This document shows positions 52,851-61,522 of a stretch of DNA of 64,000 nt, one piece after another (the first letter of the stretch is position 1; every line of letters starts with the position of its first letter). This stretch comes from Erythrobacter sp. YJ-T3-07 (GTDB taxonomy: Bacteria > Pseudomonadota > Alphaproteobacteria > Sphingomonadales > Sphingomonadaceae): assembly GCF_015999305.1 (NCBI RefSeq), contig NZ_JAEAGP010000001.1:3003001-3067000 (forward strand), written 5' to 3'. The translations under genes and the position numbers were made by a program. Below the pieces are notes generated by a model that was given only the letters and a program-made list of their open reading frames with translations, made no database searches and was not told the origin of the DNA.

Positions 52851-54209
52851 TCAGCCGACCAGCTTCGCGACCTGCTGCACCGCGAGCACGATGAACAGGA
52901 TCGCCGATCCCGCCAGCGTCATGTTGGCGACCGCGCCGTTGCGGGCATGCGCCGGCAGGCGCTCCGAATTGTTCAGCAGCAGCAATGTGATGGCGAGGAA
53001 CGGCATGAACAGCGCGCCGAACGCGCCGTAGATGATCACCAGCAGGAACGGGCGATCGGCAAACAGCAGGACCATCGGCGGAAAGGTGAGCCAGCCGAGG
53101 TAGAAACGATAGGCATTGCTGCCCTCGTGCCCGCCCTCCTCGCGGCCCTTCAGCTGATACCACCAGTCGGAAAAGAATAGGCTCATGCCCTGCCACACGC
53201 CAAGCAGGGATGAGATCGAGGTGGCGGCAAAGCCGACCAGGAACAGCGTCGCGATCGTCGCCCCGAACCGCTCCTCCAGCACGCCCGAGAGGCCCAGCAG
53301 CCCTTGGTCGCTATCCTGCAGCGCGATCCCTGCGGAATGGAGCAGCTCGGCACCCACGATCAGCATGGCGATGACGAAGATGCCCGTCACGATATACGCG
53401 GTGGCATTGTCGACCCGCATCATCGGCAGCCACGGCGTGCCGCGCCATCCCTTGGCCTGCGTCCAGTAGCCATAGGCGGCGGTCGTGATCGTCCCGCCGA
53501 CCCCGCCGATCAGGCCCAGCGTGTAGAACAGCGAGCCTTCGGGCAGCGTGAAGGTCATGCCGCGGGCAAGGTCCGGCAGGCTCGGCGCGACGAGGATTGC
53601 GAGGCCGACCATGATGACGAACATCGTGCCCACGAGCAGCTTCATCACCGTCTCGAAGGTTTCGTACTTGTTGAACCAGACGAATGCGAAGCCGAACAGG
53701 CCCGCGATGATCGCCCAGCCGCGCAGCGACAGGCCCGGGAACAGCGCGGTCAGCGGCAGAGCGGTCGCGCTCATCGCAGTGGCGCCGTAAATGAAACCCC
53801 AGATGATGACGTAGATGCCGAAGTACCAGCTGGTCCAGCGCCCCAGCGATCGCCAGCCCGCGAGAATGGTCGATCCCGTGGCGAGGTGATAGCGGGCCGA
53901 GCCTTCGGACAGCGCGATCTTCACGATGCAGCCGAGAACCGCAGCCCACAGCAAGGCATAGCCGAAGCGCGACCCGGCGATCAGCGTGGCGACCAGATCG
54001 CCCGCACCCACCCCGGTCGCCGCGACGACGATGCCGGGTCCGAGATGACGCCACATTCGACCGCGTGTCGGCGGTGCCTGTCCTGCATCCGGCCCTTCCG
54101 GATCGCGCATGTCGTGTTGCTGCGCGCGGTTGCCAGTGTCGCCCGTCGTGTCGCCCATCATCTCGCCCTCCCCTTGATCGCCCATTCGATCGTTCCGAAC
54201 GGGTGCCAC
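52851..54209 (-). CDS. Nramp-related metal-ion transporter (atypical)
   Basis: The 452-aa protein has the eleven-or-so TM helices and overall layout of Nramp divalent-metal transporters. The first helix reads GPGIVVAATGVGAGDLVATL where the canonical DPGN metal site would lie, and the TM6 MPH motif is also replaced (GGVGGTITTAAYGYW). It therefore probably belongs to a non-canonical Nramp-related clade, and its ion could differ from Mn2+/Fe2+. The N-terminal 50 residues before it are Gly/Asp/Pro-rich. Confidence 0.8.
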   Translation of the reverse strand: MAPVRNDRMGDQGEGEMMGDTTGDTGNRAQQHDMRDPEGPDAGQAPPTRGRMWRHLGPGIVVAATGVGAGDLVATLIAGSRFGYALLWAAVLGCIVKIALSEGSARYHLATGSTILAGWRSLGRWTSWYFGIYVIIWGFIYGATAMSATALPLTALFPGLSLRGWAIIAGLFGFAFVWFNKYETFETVMKLLVGTMFVIMVGLAILVAPSLPDLARGMTFTLPEGSLFYTLGLIGGVGGTITTAAYGYWTQAKGWRGTPWLPMMRVDNATAYIVTGIFVIAMLIVGAELLHSAGIALQDSDQGLLGLSGVLEERFGATIATLFLVGFAATSISSLLGVWQGMSLFFSDWWYQLKGREEGGHEGSNAYRFYLGWLTFPPMVLLFADRPFLLVIIYGAFGALFMPFLAITLLLLNNSERLPAHARNGAVANMTLAGSAILFIVLAVQQVAKLVG

Positions 54210-54537
54210 GCCGCTCCAGGCAAAACACCGACGTGCCGATCCCGATCGGACAGCCAGTGGACATGCCCGCGAGCCGGCGCCGACCGATTTTACGCTCGGC
54301 CCCCTATACTATTCTGCGCAATGATGACGACCCGCGCCGGTGACAACGTCCGCCACGCACGCGATGTGCGAAGCGTTCGCGCGGACGCAAATCATCGCCC
54401 ACACGACTGTGCAACGTCAGCCACCGCTCGCTGGAGCCGCGCCCCGAGGGGCGAAGCGCAAATTCTAGAAAGGAAATGGCGCCAGAAGAGCTTGATCGCT
54501 GGACATCTAAGCGATTGATTTCACAGTCAAATCATAG
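54210..54537. other. Intergenic region at the border of the accessory island
   Basis: No tRNA or other RNA gene is recognised and no start with a good ribosome-binding site is seen in the first 260 bp. CGCCCCGAGGGGCG near 54441 forms a short stem without a T-run. Base composition drops to the right of about 54470. Confidence 0.4.
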
Positions 54538-54753
54538 ACTTGCGAAGTCGCCAAAGGCACCATTAGCACGATCTGGATTCGTGGAAAAGGCTGGACGTCG
54601 CCAGACGGCGAATTCGTGCCATCCAGTCGCGTTGGTCGTATGGCGTATGTTCGCCACGCTTTCGCAGTTAGTGAACGCGTCTTGCTTTTAGATCAGTCTG
54701 GGCCACCTCGCGGTACCTACCTTGCCAAAGAAGTCGGATACTCGAGTCTCTGA
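54538..54753 (+). pseudogene. Possible C-terminal gene remnant
   Basis: An open stretch of 71 codons after TAG encodes KGTISTIWIRGKGWTSPDGE, then AYVRHAFAVSERVLLLDQSG, and ends GTYLAKEVGYSSL. It reads like a real protein end but has no convincing start codon or ribosome-binding site. It may be the tail of a truncated gene at the island border. Low confidence. Confidence 0.3.
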
Positions 54754-54831
54754 CTCCGCCGCTGATCAGTGTTCATGGTCATCGCTTGCTTCCGAGCCGC
54801 GCAAAGGTGATCCTGCGCAGGAGAAATTAGC

Positions 54832-54882
54832 ATGAAACGAGACCTGAAATGGACGGCAGCGAGCCCCTTCTCCCCGGCATGA
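54832..54882 (+). CDS. Possible 16-aa leader peptide
   Basis: An ATG with AGGAG 8 nt upstream encodes MKRDLKWTAASPFSPA. Its TGA overlaps the internal ATG at 54879 of the following gene as ATGA. It may couple translation of that gene, whose own first ATG at 54849 has no clear ribosome-binding site. Confidence 0.3.
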   Translation: MKRDLKWTAASPFSPA

Positions 54883-55886
54883 CAGAAGACGATACGGCTG
54901 AGTCTGCCCGCAAGCGGATCCGTCTTGCCGAAATTGAGGAACTCGCGCCGCGTAACTCCACCAGCTTCGACGTTGCGCTCGAGAATGCTAGGATCGAGGC
55001 CTCTTTGCCCGAACTCATTTGGGATCGCGCCCTGATACTCGAAGACATCATTGTCCAAACGCTTTATGAGCCGCGGCGCAAACTCGATCATCAATACCGG
55101 TTTCTGCGCCGCTATTTTCTGAGCGATACCGGCACCACCAATCTCGTGCCGGATTTCGTATCCGAATGCGAAGATTTGCCATCGGTTTGGCGGTACCTAG
55201 ACCGAATGGACGTAACGATCGAGGAGCAAGCTGAGCACGTCGGGGACGCGTTCAAAGAACTCACTAGTTTCATGGATTTAGTGTTCCGTCCTGGTCGCGT
55301 CGACTATGATCGAGAACCATGGCCAGGCAAGCCGATTGCGACACCATTTGCCGCCACGCCATCGGCAGCAGTAAACACGTCCATCAATTCCTCGTCCTGG
55401 ACCGGGCGGTACGATCCGGTACTGCAGGCGAAGCGCGTGCTGTCGCTTGCGCCGCTTGCGATGATAGCGTTGGAACGGCTGATCGAAGCGGCCGAACAGG
55501 CCCGGAACAACAATGCGCCGCCTGAACGCCTTGAACCTCCTGAGCTTGCCGATCTGCGCGAACTTCATCGTGAACTGGGCGCTTTGATCATGGCGGCAAA
55601 GCGAGGCGCAGACCTCGACCATCGCCTTGCTGCAGTGAAGACGGCCTTCAGCAAAGCGTTCCGGATGCTTCATAACACCGGTGAGTTAGTCGTTGCAGAT
55701 GTCCCACCGCTCGCCGCAGCGATGGTGCCGACCTGGGCAACCTACGGAATTTGCGCAACGCTTCTCGACCTCAGCGAAGGGAGCAGCGCGACCCTTGCCG
55801 CGGGCGCACTCGCTGCAAGCGGCGCACTTCAAGCGTCTCGAGCAAGGGGTATGAAGCCGCCTGCTGTTGATGGACCAGCATCGTGA
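54849..55886 (+). CDS. Island protein of unknown function (345 aa)
   Basis: The protein is not recognised. The N-terminal part is charged and helical (TAESARKRIRLAEIEELAPR). The middle part contains VWRYLDRMDVTIEEQAEHVG and a proline/serine linker, and the C-terminal third has two hydrophobic stretches (VPPLAAAMVPTWATYGICAT and SSATLAAGALAASGALQAS) that could span or touch the membrane. Codon use is less GC-biased than in the housekeeping genes. The ATG at 54879, coupled to a possible leader peptide, is an alternative start. It is the first of three plus-strand genes in the island. Confidence 0.6.
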   Translation: MDGSEPLLPGMTEDDTAESARKRIRLAEIEELAPRNSTSFDVALENARIEASLPELIWDRALILEDIIVQTLYEPRRKLDHQYRFLRRYFLSDTGTTNLVPDFVSECEDLPSVWRYLDRMDVTIEEQAEHVGDAFKELTSFMDLVFRPGRVDYDREPWPGKPIATPFAATPSAAVNTSINSSSWTGRYDPVLQAKRVLSLAPLAMIALERLIEAAEQARNNNAPPERLEPPELADLRELHRELGALIMAAKRGADLDHRLAAVKTAFSKAFRMLHNTGELVVADVPPLAAAMVPTWATYGICATLLDLSEGSSATLAAGALAASGALQASRARGMKPPAVDGPAS

Positions 55887-56090
55887 CGAGATCCGGGGAG
55901 GTCTGCCGAATGTGCCCCCGCAATTGATAAGGAACCCGCATTGTCGTGATCACGAGCACGTTTGTACTTTCGTCGGTTAGGGGCTCCGGATAGCTTGCCG
56001 CTTGCGATTGCGGGAATCGTTAACGACGGGGGCGGACGACACGAATGGGTGGTGCAGAATGGTGCGCGTTGAGCAGCGCGACGTAGCCGA
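55887..56090. other. Gap before the HNH gene with a 12-bp palindrome
   Basis: The palindrome TCGTGATCACGA lies at 55944-55955. No gene is recognised. It is a candidate operator for the HNH-DGQHR pair. Confidence 0.4.
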
Positions 56091-56957
56091 ATGATCGAAC
56101 TCCTGGGCGATACGGATCCGTGGGTGGCCACGACTTCGGGGGAGAGACTCCTTTTTCTTCTCCTCCGGAACCACCAGGAATGGCGCGTGCTTGCAGACTC
56201 GCTCACAGGCGCCAACCTGCGGATCGGACGACGCTACGACAATCTGTCGAGCTTCTTCATCGGCGCCTCCGTGCTCCACCTTCAGCAACGTTTGCTGCGG
56301 CTGGCCCACGATGTTCGCGACCAGGTACCCGATCGATGGCAACAAGCGACCGAGCTGCGGGCGCGCGCCTGTGACGTCATCCAACTGACACCGCTGGACT
56401 ATGACGGCGATTATGGCGCGCTCATCGAGGAGGTGCTCACCAGCGCCGAACAGATGCCGAGAGAGCCGAGTCCCGGGCTGAAGAAGCTGGTCCTTCAGAA
56501 CGGTCCGGACTCCTGCTACAGCTGCGGTCGCATGTTCGGTGCCATTTACGATGACGGCCCGGCACCCGATGGCCTCAAGACGACAGCGGATCACATTTGG
56601 CCACGCGCTCTCGGCGGAGACACCAGCGAGGCTAACCTGCTTCCTGCTTGCCCTTCCTGCAATAGCGCCAAAGGGCAGATTGCCGCGTGGCAGATGGCAT
56701 GGATCCAGCCAGTCGTGTTCGCGGACGTCGATGAGGTGAACGGTCTCAAGAGCCTGCAGCGTGAGGTAAAAATGGCGCTGCATGTGCGCGCGGCGATGAC
56801 CTACGCCCACAAGAACGGCAGCACGTTGCGCGACGCTCTGCTCGCCATCGGCCCCCGCGAGGCACCAGTCCGGATCGACGTAGATCAAGGCTATGATTTC
56901 TTCAATTTGCGAGTGCACGACGACATTCGCACGAGCGTGGAATGGACACCGACCTGA
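56091..56957 (+). CDS. HNH endonuclease
   Basis: The 288-aa protein has a helical N-terminal half of unknown role and a C-terminal HNH nuclease. The nuclease has zinc-binding C142-x2-C145 (CYSC), the catalytic D167-H168 (TADHIWPRALGG), asparagine N182 in EANLLPACPSCN, and C187-x2-C190. The order of zinc ligands and the DHIWP...NLLPACPSCN signature are typical of phage-defence and mobile HNH nucleases. There is an in-frame stop 21 bp upstream of the ATG. Its 3' end overlaps the DGQHR gene by 16 bp, so the pair is likely a unit. Confidence 0.85.
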   Translation: MIELLGDTDPWVATTSGERLLFLLLRNHQEWRVLADSLTGANLRIGRRYDNLSSFFIGASVLHLQQRLLRLAHDVRDQVPDRWQQATELRARACDVIQLTPLDYDGDYGALIEEVLTSAEQMPREPSPGLKKLVLQNGPDSCYSCGRMFGAIYDDGPAPDGLKTTADHIWPRALGGDTSEANLLPACPSCNSAKGQIAAWQMAWIQPVVFADVDEVNGLKSLQREVKMALHVRAAMTYAHKNGSTLRDALLAIGPREAPVRIDVDQGYDFFNLRVHDDIRTSVEWTPT

Positions 56958-58126
56958 TGGAATACACCTACGAAGCCTTCGTCTTCCACCAGCGTGCCGA
57001 TGGCAATGGCCCGACGCTTGCCCTCTTTCACGCTCCCGCCGGCGAGGTGTCTGCTTGGGCCGATGTAGACCGTCTCGCCCATGACAATCGGTTGGCACCG
57101 CAGCGCGAGCCGAAGAAGAGCCGCATCAACAGCATCCGCCGCTTCTTCGCCGATGACCCGCAGAACACCATCCCGACCGCGATCGTCGTCGGCCTGCGCG
57201 GCGTGACGATAGAGGGCAACGGGCCCGTGTGGACGCTGCACTTCGAAACCACCGAGGGACAACCTCATCCTGGTCTCATCATCGACGGCCAGCACCGTAT
57301 GCGGGGGCTCGAGGCGGCCGACCCCGCCACCGTGGTGCCCGTCGTTGCCATCATCGAGGCGAGCGACCTCGAGATGGCATTCCAGTTCTTGGTGATCAAC
57401 AACAAGTCGGCCAAGGTTCCGCCCGACCACCTCCGCGCCCTTGCTCTGAATTACCCAGCCGAACAGCTGGAAGCCCGTCTCAAGACGGCCCGCCTGGCGC
57501 TCAACGCGAACCTCGGTTCGGTGGGCGTTCTCGACGAGGACCCTGACAGCCCGTTCCGCGGCATGATCGCTTGGCCCAACAACCCTCCGGAGCAGCGCGT
57601 GATCGTGCCGGCCGCGATCGAGGCGATGGCCTCCGAGGCGAAATCGCTCGGCTTCGGCGAACTCGAAGACTTGGACAGCCTCAACGCGTTCCTCATCGCG
57701 ATGTGGACCTTGATCAAGGAGGAATGGGCCCATCTGTTCGTTCACAACAGCAAGCTCCTGTCCAAGGTCGGCCTCACCTGCATGACCCAGTTCGTCTGCT
57801 CGACCATCAAGACGTGGGCTCGCAATCCGCGGCTGCGCGACCAAGTGGATCCCGGCGATCCCGACAAGGTTCGGGCGGTCACCAGTGACGTGCTGGCGAC
57901 GCTCGATCCCAAATTCTTCGAAGCCGACTGGGCCAGCACGAGCTACGACACGCGTGCCGGACGTGACCTCGTCATGCAGGATCTCGAGACACTGTCCTTC
58001 AATGTCGCCAATGGCGAACCCTGGTATGACGGCCTCAAGGTGATCAGCCGTAGTTGGCTTCAGGAGTCGCTCGCGGCCGCTGGCGGTGCGGCGATTCCTC
58101 CCGAGGAGGATGAGGCCCCCGAATAG
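56942..58126 (+). CDS. DGQHR domain protein (DndB-like)
   Basis: The 394-aa protein has the family motif DGQHR at residues 115-119 (LIIDGQHRMRGLEAAD), followed by INNKSAKVPPDHLRAL. DGQHR proteins include DndB of DNA phosphorothioation and DpdB of the deazaguanine-DNA system, but the DGQHR motif is also common in stand-alone defence genes. Whether this is DpdB cannot be settled from the sequence. It overlaps the upstream HNH gene and converges on the minus-strand genes. Confidence 0.8.
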   Translation: MDTDLMEYTYEAFVFHQRADGNGPTLALFHAPAGEVSAWADVDRLAHDNRLAPQREPKKSRINSIRRFFADDPQNTIPTAIVVGLRGVTIEGNGPVWTLHFETTEGQPHPGLIIDGQHRMRGLEAADPATVVPVVAIIEASDLEMAFQFLVINNKSAKVPPDHLRALALNYPAEQLEARLKTARLALNANLGSVGVLDEDPDSPFRGMIAWPNNPPEQRVIVPAAIEAMASEAKSLGFGELEDLDSLNAFLIAMWTLIKEEWAHLFVHNSKLLSKVGLTCMTQFVCSTIKTWARNPRLRDQVDPGDPDKVRAVTSDVLATLDPKFFEADWASTSYDTRAGRDLVMQDLETLSFNVANGEPWYDGLKVISRSWLQESLAAAGGAAIPPEEDEAPE

Positions 58127-58165
58127 CTCGGGGGCCTCCCAGCAATTTGACCGAGGCGCCAGCGC

Positions 58166-58492
58166 TCAGGCCGCGATGCGGATCGGGCGATCGTCAACCT
58201 CGATGTCGAGCGTGCCGGCCTTCACCGCCAATTCCATATCGAGCAGGAAGCGCGCGAGGAGTTCGGTCCGCACCACGCACTTGAACCAGCGTCGGCGGCG
58301 GGCGCATTCATTCGTCCAGCCCTTCAAGCCGCGGAATCCGCAGCCGCGCTGGATCGCATATTGCGCCTGCCACCGCGTGAGTTCGGCGAGCACGCGATCG
58401 GTGACGCGCAGCCACACCACATGCTTGTGCCGCGGTTTGATCAGCACGCGGCCAAAGCGGGTGCGACGGGGAAAATTGAGAATTATTGCCAT
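58166..58492 (-). CDS. Small basic hypothetical protein
   Basis: The 108-aa protein is not recognised. It is basic (MAIILNFPRRTRFGRVLIKP, then ECARRRRWFKCVVRTELLAR) and may bind nucleic acid. It lies between the convergent DGQHR gene and the dpdD-like gene, on the same strand as the latter and about 226 bp beyond its stop. It might be a chance frame. Confidence 0.4.
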   Translation of the reverse strand: MAIILNFPRRTRFGRVLIKPRHKHVVWLRVTDRVLAELTRWQAQYAIQRGCGFRGLKGWTNECARRRRWFKCVVRTELLARFLLDMELAVKAGTLDIEVDDRPIRIAA

Positions 58493-58718
58493 TAGCCTTC
58501 GTCCTTGGAAAAGGCGGCTCGATAGATATGGACGAAGTTCGTGAGCCGCATGCCGAGGCCTCGCCCACGGTTGTGGGTTCGGTCAGCGGCCGCTCGTTCG
58601 AGCGGTTCAGCTACGGCGTCTCGCCGGCGGCTCTTGTCGCGAACATGCGCGACGGCCCTGACGGCAATCTTCTAGCAGATGACAGTCCACCTGTCACGCG
58701 GCAGCGCGTCGGCATCCC
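58493..58718. other. Gap between the 108-aa frame and the dpdD-like gene
   Basis: No convincing gene is seen. A plus-strand frame from 58528 (MDEVREPHAEASPTVVG) overlaps the dpdD-like 3' end and has no family features. Confidence 0.35.
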
Positions 58719-60986
58719 TCATCCGAGATGTTCGAGGACTGCCCGCAAGATACTGGCCGTTCCCTTGCCCGGCGCCCAGATCGGCTCCTTGCCCGCCAGC
58801 GCATCCTTTACGCAGTAGAAGGCCTGATGACTGCTGCTCTTCCAGGCGAAGACGAACAGGTCGGCCGCTTTCGCGAGGCTGGTGAGTTGCGCCGTCGCGA
58901 CAAGGTCGGAGTTCACAACGACCCTGCAACCCGGGAACAGGTTCTCCAGAGCTGACTTGGCCCGGCTGCCGGCTGCCTCCGCCAGCGTGTAAATGCCGAT
59001 CGTCTTGCCGGCGAGGCTCGGGAGGAATGCCGCGGCGGCCTCGTCCGTTGCCGCCTCGCGCTTCAGCGCAGTGACCGCCTCCGGCCCGACACCGTAATCC
59101 TTCGCCAGCGCCTCGATCGGGAGCAGGTCCGCCGGAGCCAGCCGATGAGCGAAGCCGGCCGCTTGCCCGAGCACCTGAAGAAAAAGCCTCAGGCGAGCGT
59201 CGCGCGCATCCTCTGAGGGGCATGGCAGGATCGCCAGCGCTTCGCTTACGTCTAGGCTCCACGGGAGATAGGCATAGGACCCGATGCGCTTCTGCACATC
59301 TTCAAGGTCGCCCATCAGCGACACGTAATCGTCGGGCGACAGTCCCTGCTCGATCAGCAAGCTCGTCAGTTGAGCAAGCAGGTCGAGATCGGCCCGGGAG
59401 AGCGTCTCGTCCATCGCGATCAGCAGGAACAGCAACGACGCAACGGGCCGTGCGGCCGGCGATGACGGCACATCATCGGGAAAGAAGCCGGCATAGATTT
59501 GCGGAACGGCGGCCCGGGCGACCACACCGGCGTCATCATTCAAGCCGCCGACCATGTCGGCGAACTGTTGCGCCAGGTGGCTGCTCTGCCTGATCTCCGA
59601 AGCGTCCCAATTGGTCGCGGCCGACTCCACGTCCCGCTCCGCACCGGCGAGGTCATGACCGCCCTGCAAATGTTCGGCCCAGCGCATCCACGGGTTTGCG
59701 CCGCTGGGGCCTGCTAGGTCGGGGGAAGGAGACGCGTCTGCGGCGGGCGCCTGTTTGAGGCTCTCGAGCTTCGCAACGACGGCCGGGGCCAAGCTTTCGC
59801 CGAGTTCGTCGCCGGCTTGGTCAACGACCTCGAGCAGGCGGTCGCGCGCCTCATCGGTCCCGATCGTGCCGACGCAGGAGACAAGCCTGCTGATCGTCTT
59901 TCTGTTGGCCGGGAGCCGCAGGTAAAATTCGAACGCGCGATCGAAATGGCCATCGTCGAATGCTTCGTCGGCTTGATCGAGCGTCGTAGCTGACGTGGGA
60001 ACGGGTTGCAGAGCGGGCGCGAACTCGAACAGCGAAGTATCGGTCCCGGTCGGCAATAGGGCGAGCAATGCATCGATGATCGCGGCGTCAGGGCTGGGCT
60101 GGAGCTGCTCATACAGCGCGAATGCCTTGACGACCCGCGGCGCACGAATGCCCCGGCGCGACCCGAATAGCTTGTGATAGGGGGTCGCAACATGCCGCGC
60201 GAACGCGTCACGCATTGCGGCACCATCGCCTGCGGTCTCGGCTTCCTCGATATATGTCCGGTACAGCGCCTCGATCAGATCGGCGAGGATCTGGGGCGGC
60301 AGCGCGAGATCGGACAAGGTCTTGATGAGCCAATGATCGCGCGCGATCTGCGGCCACAGTCCAAGCCCGGCGCTCAGCCGCACCTCGAGATAGCGCAGAT
60401 TCTCCTCGTTGAGGCGCCCGGTCTGCTTGAACTCGGCGATCATCGCCTCTGCCTGGGTTTCGTCGCCAGCAAGCAGCGCCCGTTCGAAGTCGCCACGGAT
60501 CGCTCCGACCGGGCGGACCCGCGTCCGCGTCGCGACCGGCCTGCGCTCCAGAACCCCCGCAAACTCGCTAAGCCGTGCCGAAATCATCTGCATTGCGGCG
60601 GCGTCGGCACCGGTGAATCGGTAGACGGTGCCCCCGAAGCGGTCCCGCAGCGCTGTCGCCATCGGATCGTTCGAATCCTCGGGCACACGCTCGAACCGGC
60701 TGAGCCAGGTCGGGCCAAGCCAGGCGTTGATCTCGTCACCTAGCTCATAGCCCCCCGACGCGCCTTGCGTGGTCGCGTACCAGCCCGTGACCGCCCCGTC
60801 ACGCATGAAGGGCAGGATGAGCGGCGCGGCCGCACGCGAGCCAAGAAGGCTGAGCCACTGTCGGACCTGGTCGGCCTCGCGCGGCAGCGCCGAGCCGTCG
60901 AGAAGCGCTTCCCAGCTCAACTCGTTGGGGCTCGCGAAGAAACGCCCCAGCCACGCCTGTTCCTGCGGAGGCAGATGCTCGATCAT
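58719..60986 (-). CDS. dpdD: DpdD-like protein of a 7-deazaguanine DNA-modification system
   Basis: The 755-aa protein has the N-terminal LGRFFASPNELSWEALLDG and WYATTQG, the central GRLNEENLRYLEVRLSAGLG, FERALLAGDETQAEAMI, and a large helical C-terminal half. I recognise these as DpdD-type segments, judged from recall of the family and not from a search. DpdD is one of the Dpd proteins linked to restriction rather than modification, and its biochemical role is unknown. The ATG overlaps the dpdK-like stop as ATGA. Length and gene order match Dpd loci. Confidence 0.65.
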   Translation of the reverse strand: MIEHLPPQEQAWLGRFFASPNELSWEALLDGSALPREADQVRQWLSLLGSRAAAPLILPFMRDGAVTGWYATTQGASGGYELGDEINAWLGPTWLSRFERVPEDSNDPMATALRDRFGGTVYRFTGADAAAMQMISARLSEFAGVLERRPVATRTRVRPVGAIRGDFERALLAGDETQAEAMIAEFKQTGRLNEENLRYLEVRLSAGLGLWPQIARDHWLIKTLSDLALPPQILADLIEALYRTYIEEAETAGDGAAMRDAFARHVATPYHKLFGSRRGIRAPRVVKAFALYEQLQPSPDAAIIDALLALLPTGTDTSLFEFAPALQPVPTSATTLDQADEAFDDGHFDRAFEFYLRLPANRKTISRLVSCVGTIGTDEARDRLLEVVDQAGDELGESLAPAVVAKLESLKQAPAADASPSPDLAGPSGANPWMRWAEHLQGGHDLAGAERDVESAATNWDASEIRQSSHLAQQFADMVGGLNDDAGVVARAAVPQIYAGFFPDDVPSSPAARPVASLLFLLIAMDETLSRADLDLLAQLTSLLIEQGLSPDDYVSLMGDLEDVQKRIGSYAYLPWSLDVSEALAILPCPSEDARDARLRLFLQVLGQAAGFAHRLAPADLLPIEALAKDYGVGPEAVTALKREAATDEAAAAFLPSLAGKTIGIYTLAEAAGSRAKSALENLFPGCRVVVNSDLVATAQLTSLAKAADLFVFAWKSSSHQAFYCVKDALAGKEPIWAPGKGTASILRAVLEHLG

Positions 60987-61522
60987 CTGCCGGCCCCGAC
61001 ATAGGATTCGAAGTTGATCCGCGCCTCGGCCAGCGTCTTGGGGGTCGTGTCGTAGACGACCATCTCGTCGTTGGGCTCGAGGCCGTTATAGGTGAGGTTC
61101 ATCGAGCCCGTCAGCAGGCCACGCTTCAGCAACACGCCCTTGATGTGCAGGTGCTGCCGGCGGACGATACACAGTCTGTCGCCAAGCCCGCCTTCGTCAG
61201 CGGCCATGGTGAGCGCGTGGATCAGCGGATCATTGTGGCTATCGAGGCTGGTGGCGATGCCCAGCGCCGTCCCGCGCGCCATCACGTCGGTCATCACCTC
61301 GATCAGCCGAATCTCGCGATTGCCCCATTCGGGATTGATCGTGCCGAAACCGCCGGCGCGGTTGTCGAACAGGACGATATTGCTGATCCACGGGCTGACC
61401 AGCCAGGCGCGTTGGCCGCCCGGCGCCAGCAGTTCGCCGAGGAACATCATCTGCAGCAGTTCGCGGATCAGATTCTGGCTGGTGACAGCGCTCTTGAAGA
61501 TGCGTCGCGTCTCGAAGCTCAT
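60983..61522 (-). CDS. dpdK: DpdK-like phospholipase D-fold protein
   Basis: The 179-aa protein has one PLD/HKD-type motif, H126-x-K128 in HLHIKGVL, followed by GSMN at residues 139-142. The usual aspartate four residues after the lysine is lysine here. AWLVSPWISNIVLFDNRAG is the conserved N-terminal segment of DpdK. A single motif suggests action as a dimer, probably as a nuclease. The ATG at 61522 overlaps the dpdJ-like stop as ATGA. A longer in-frame frame starting at 61735 only shadows dpdJ. Confidence 0.75.
   Translation of the reverse strand: MSFETRRIFKSAVTSQNLIRELLQMMFLGELLAPGGQRAWLVSPWISNIVLFDNRAGGFGTINPEWGNREIRLIEVMTDVMARGTALGIATSLDSHNDPLIHALTMAADEGGLGDRLCIVRRQHLHIKGVLLKRGLLTGSMNLTYNGLEPNDEMVVYDTTPKTLAEARINFESYVGAGR

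Noticed and set aside
54210..54848. tRNA gene as island attachment site
   Set aside because: No cloverleaf or TTCGA-type T-arm with a matching acceptor was found.
58528..58818. Plus-strand frame beginning MDEVREPHAEAS
   Set aside because: It overlaps the dpdD-like 3' end, has no motifs and no strong ribosome-binding site.
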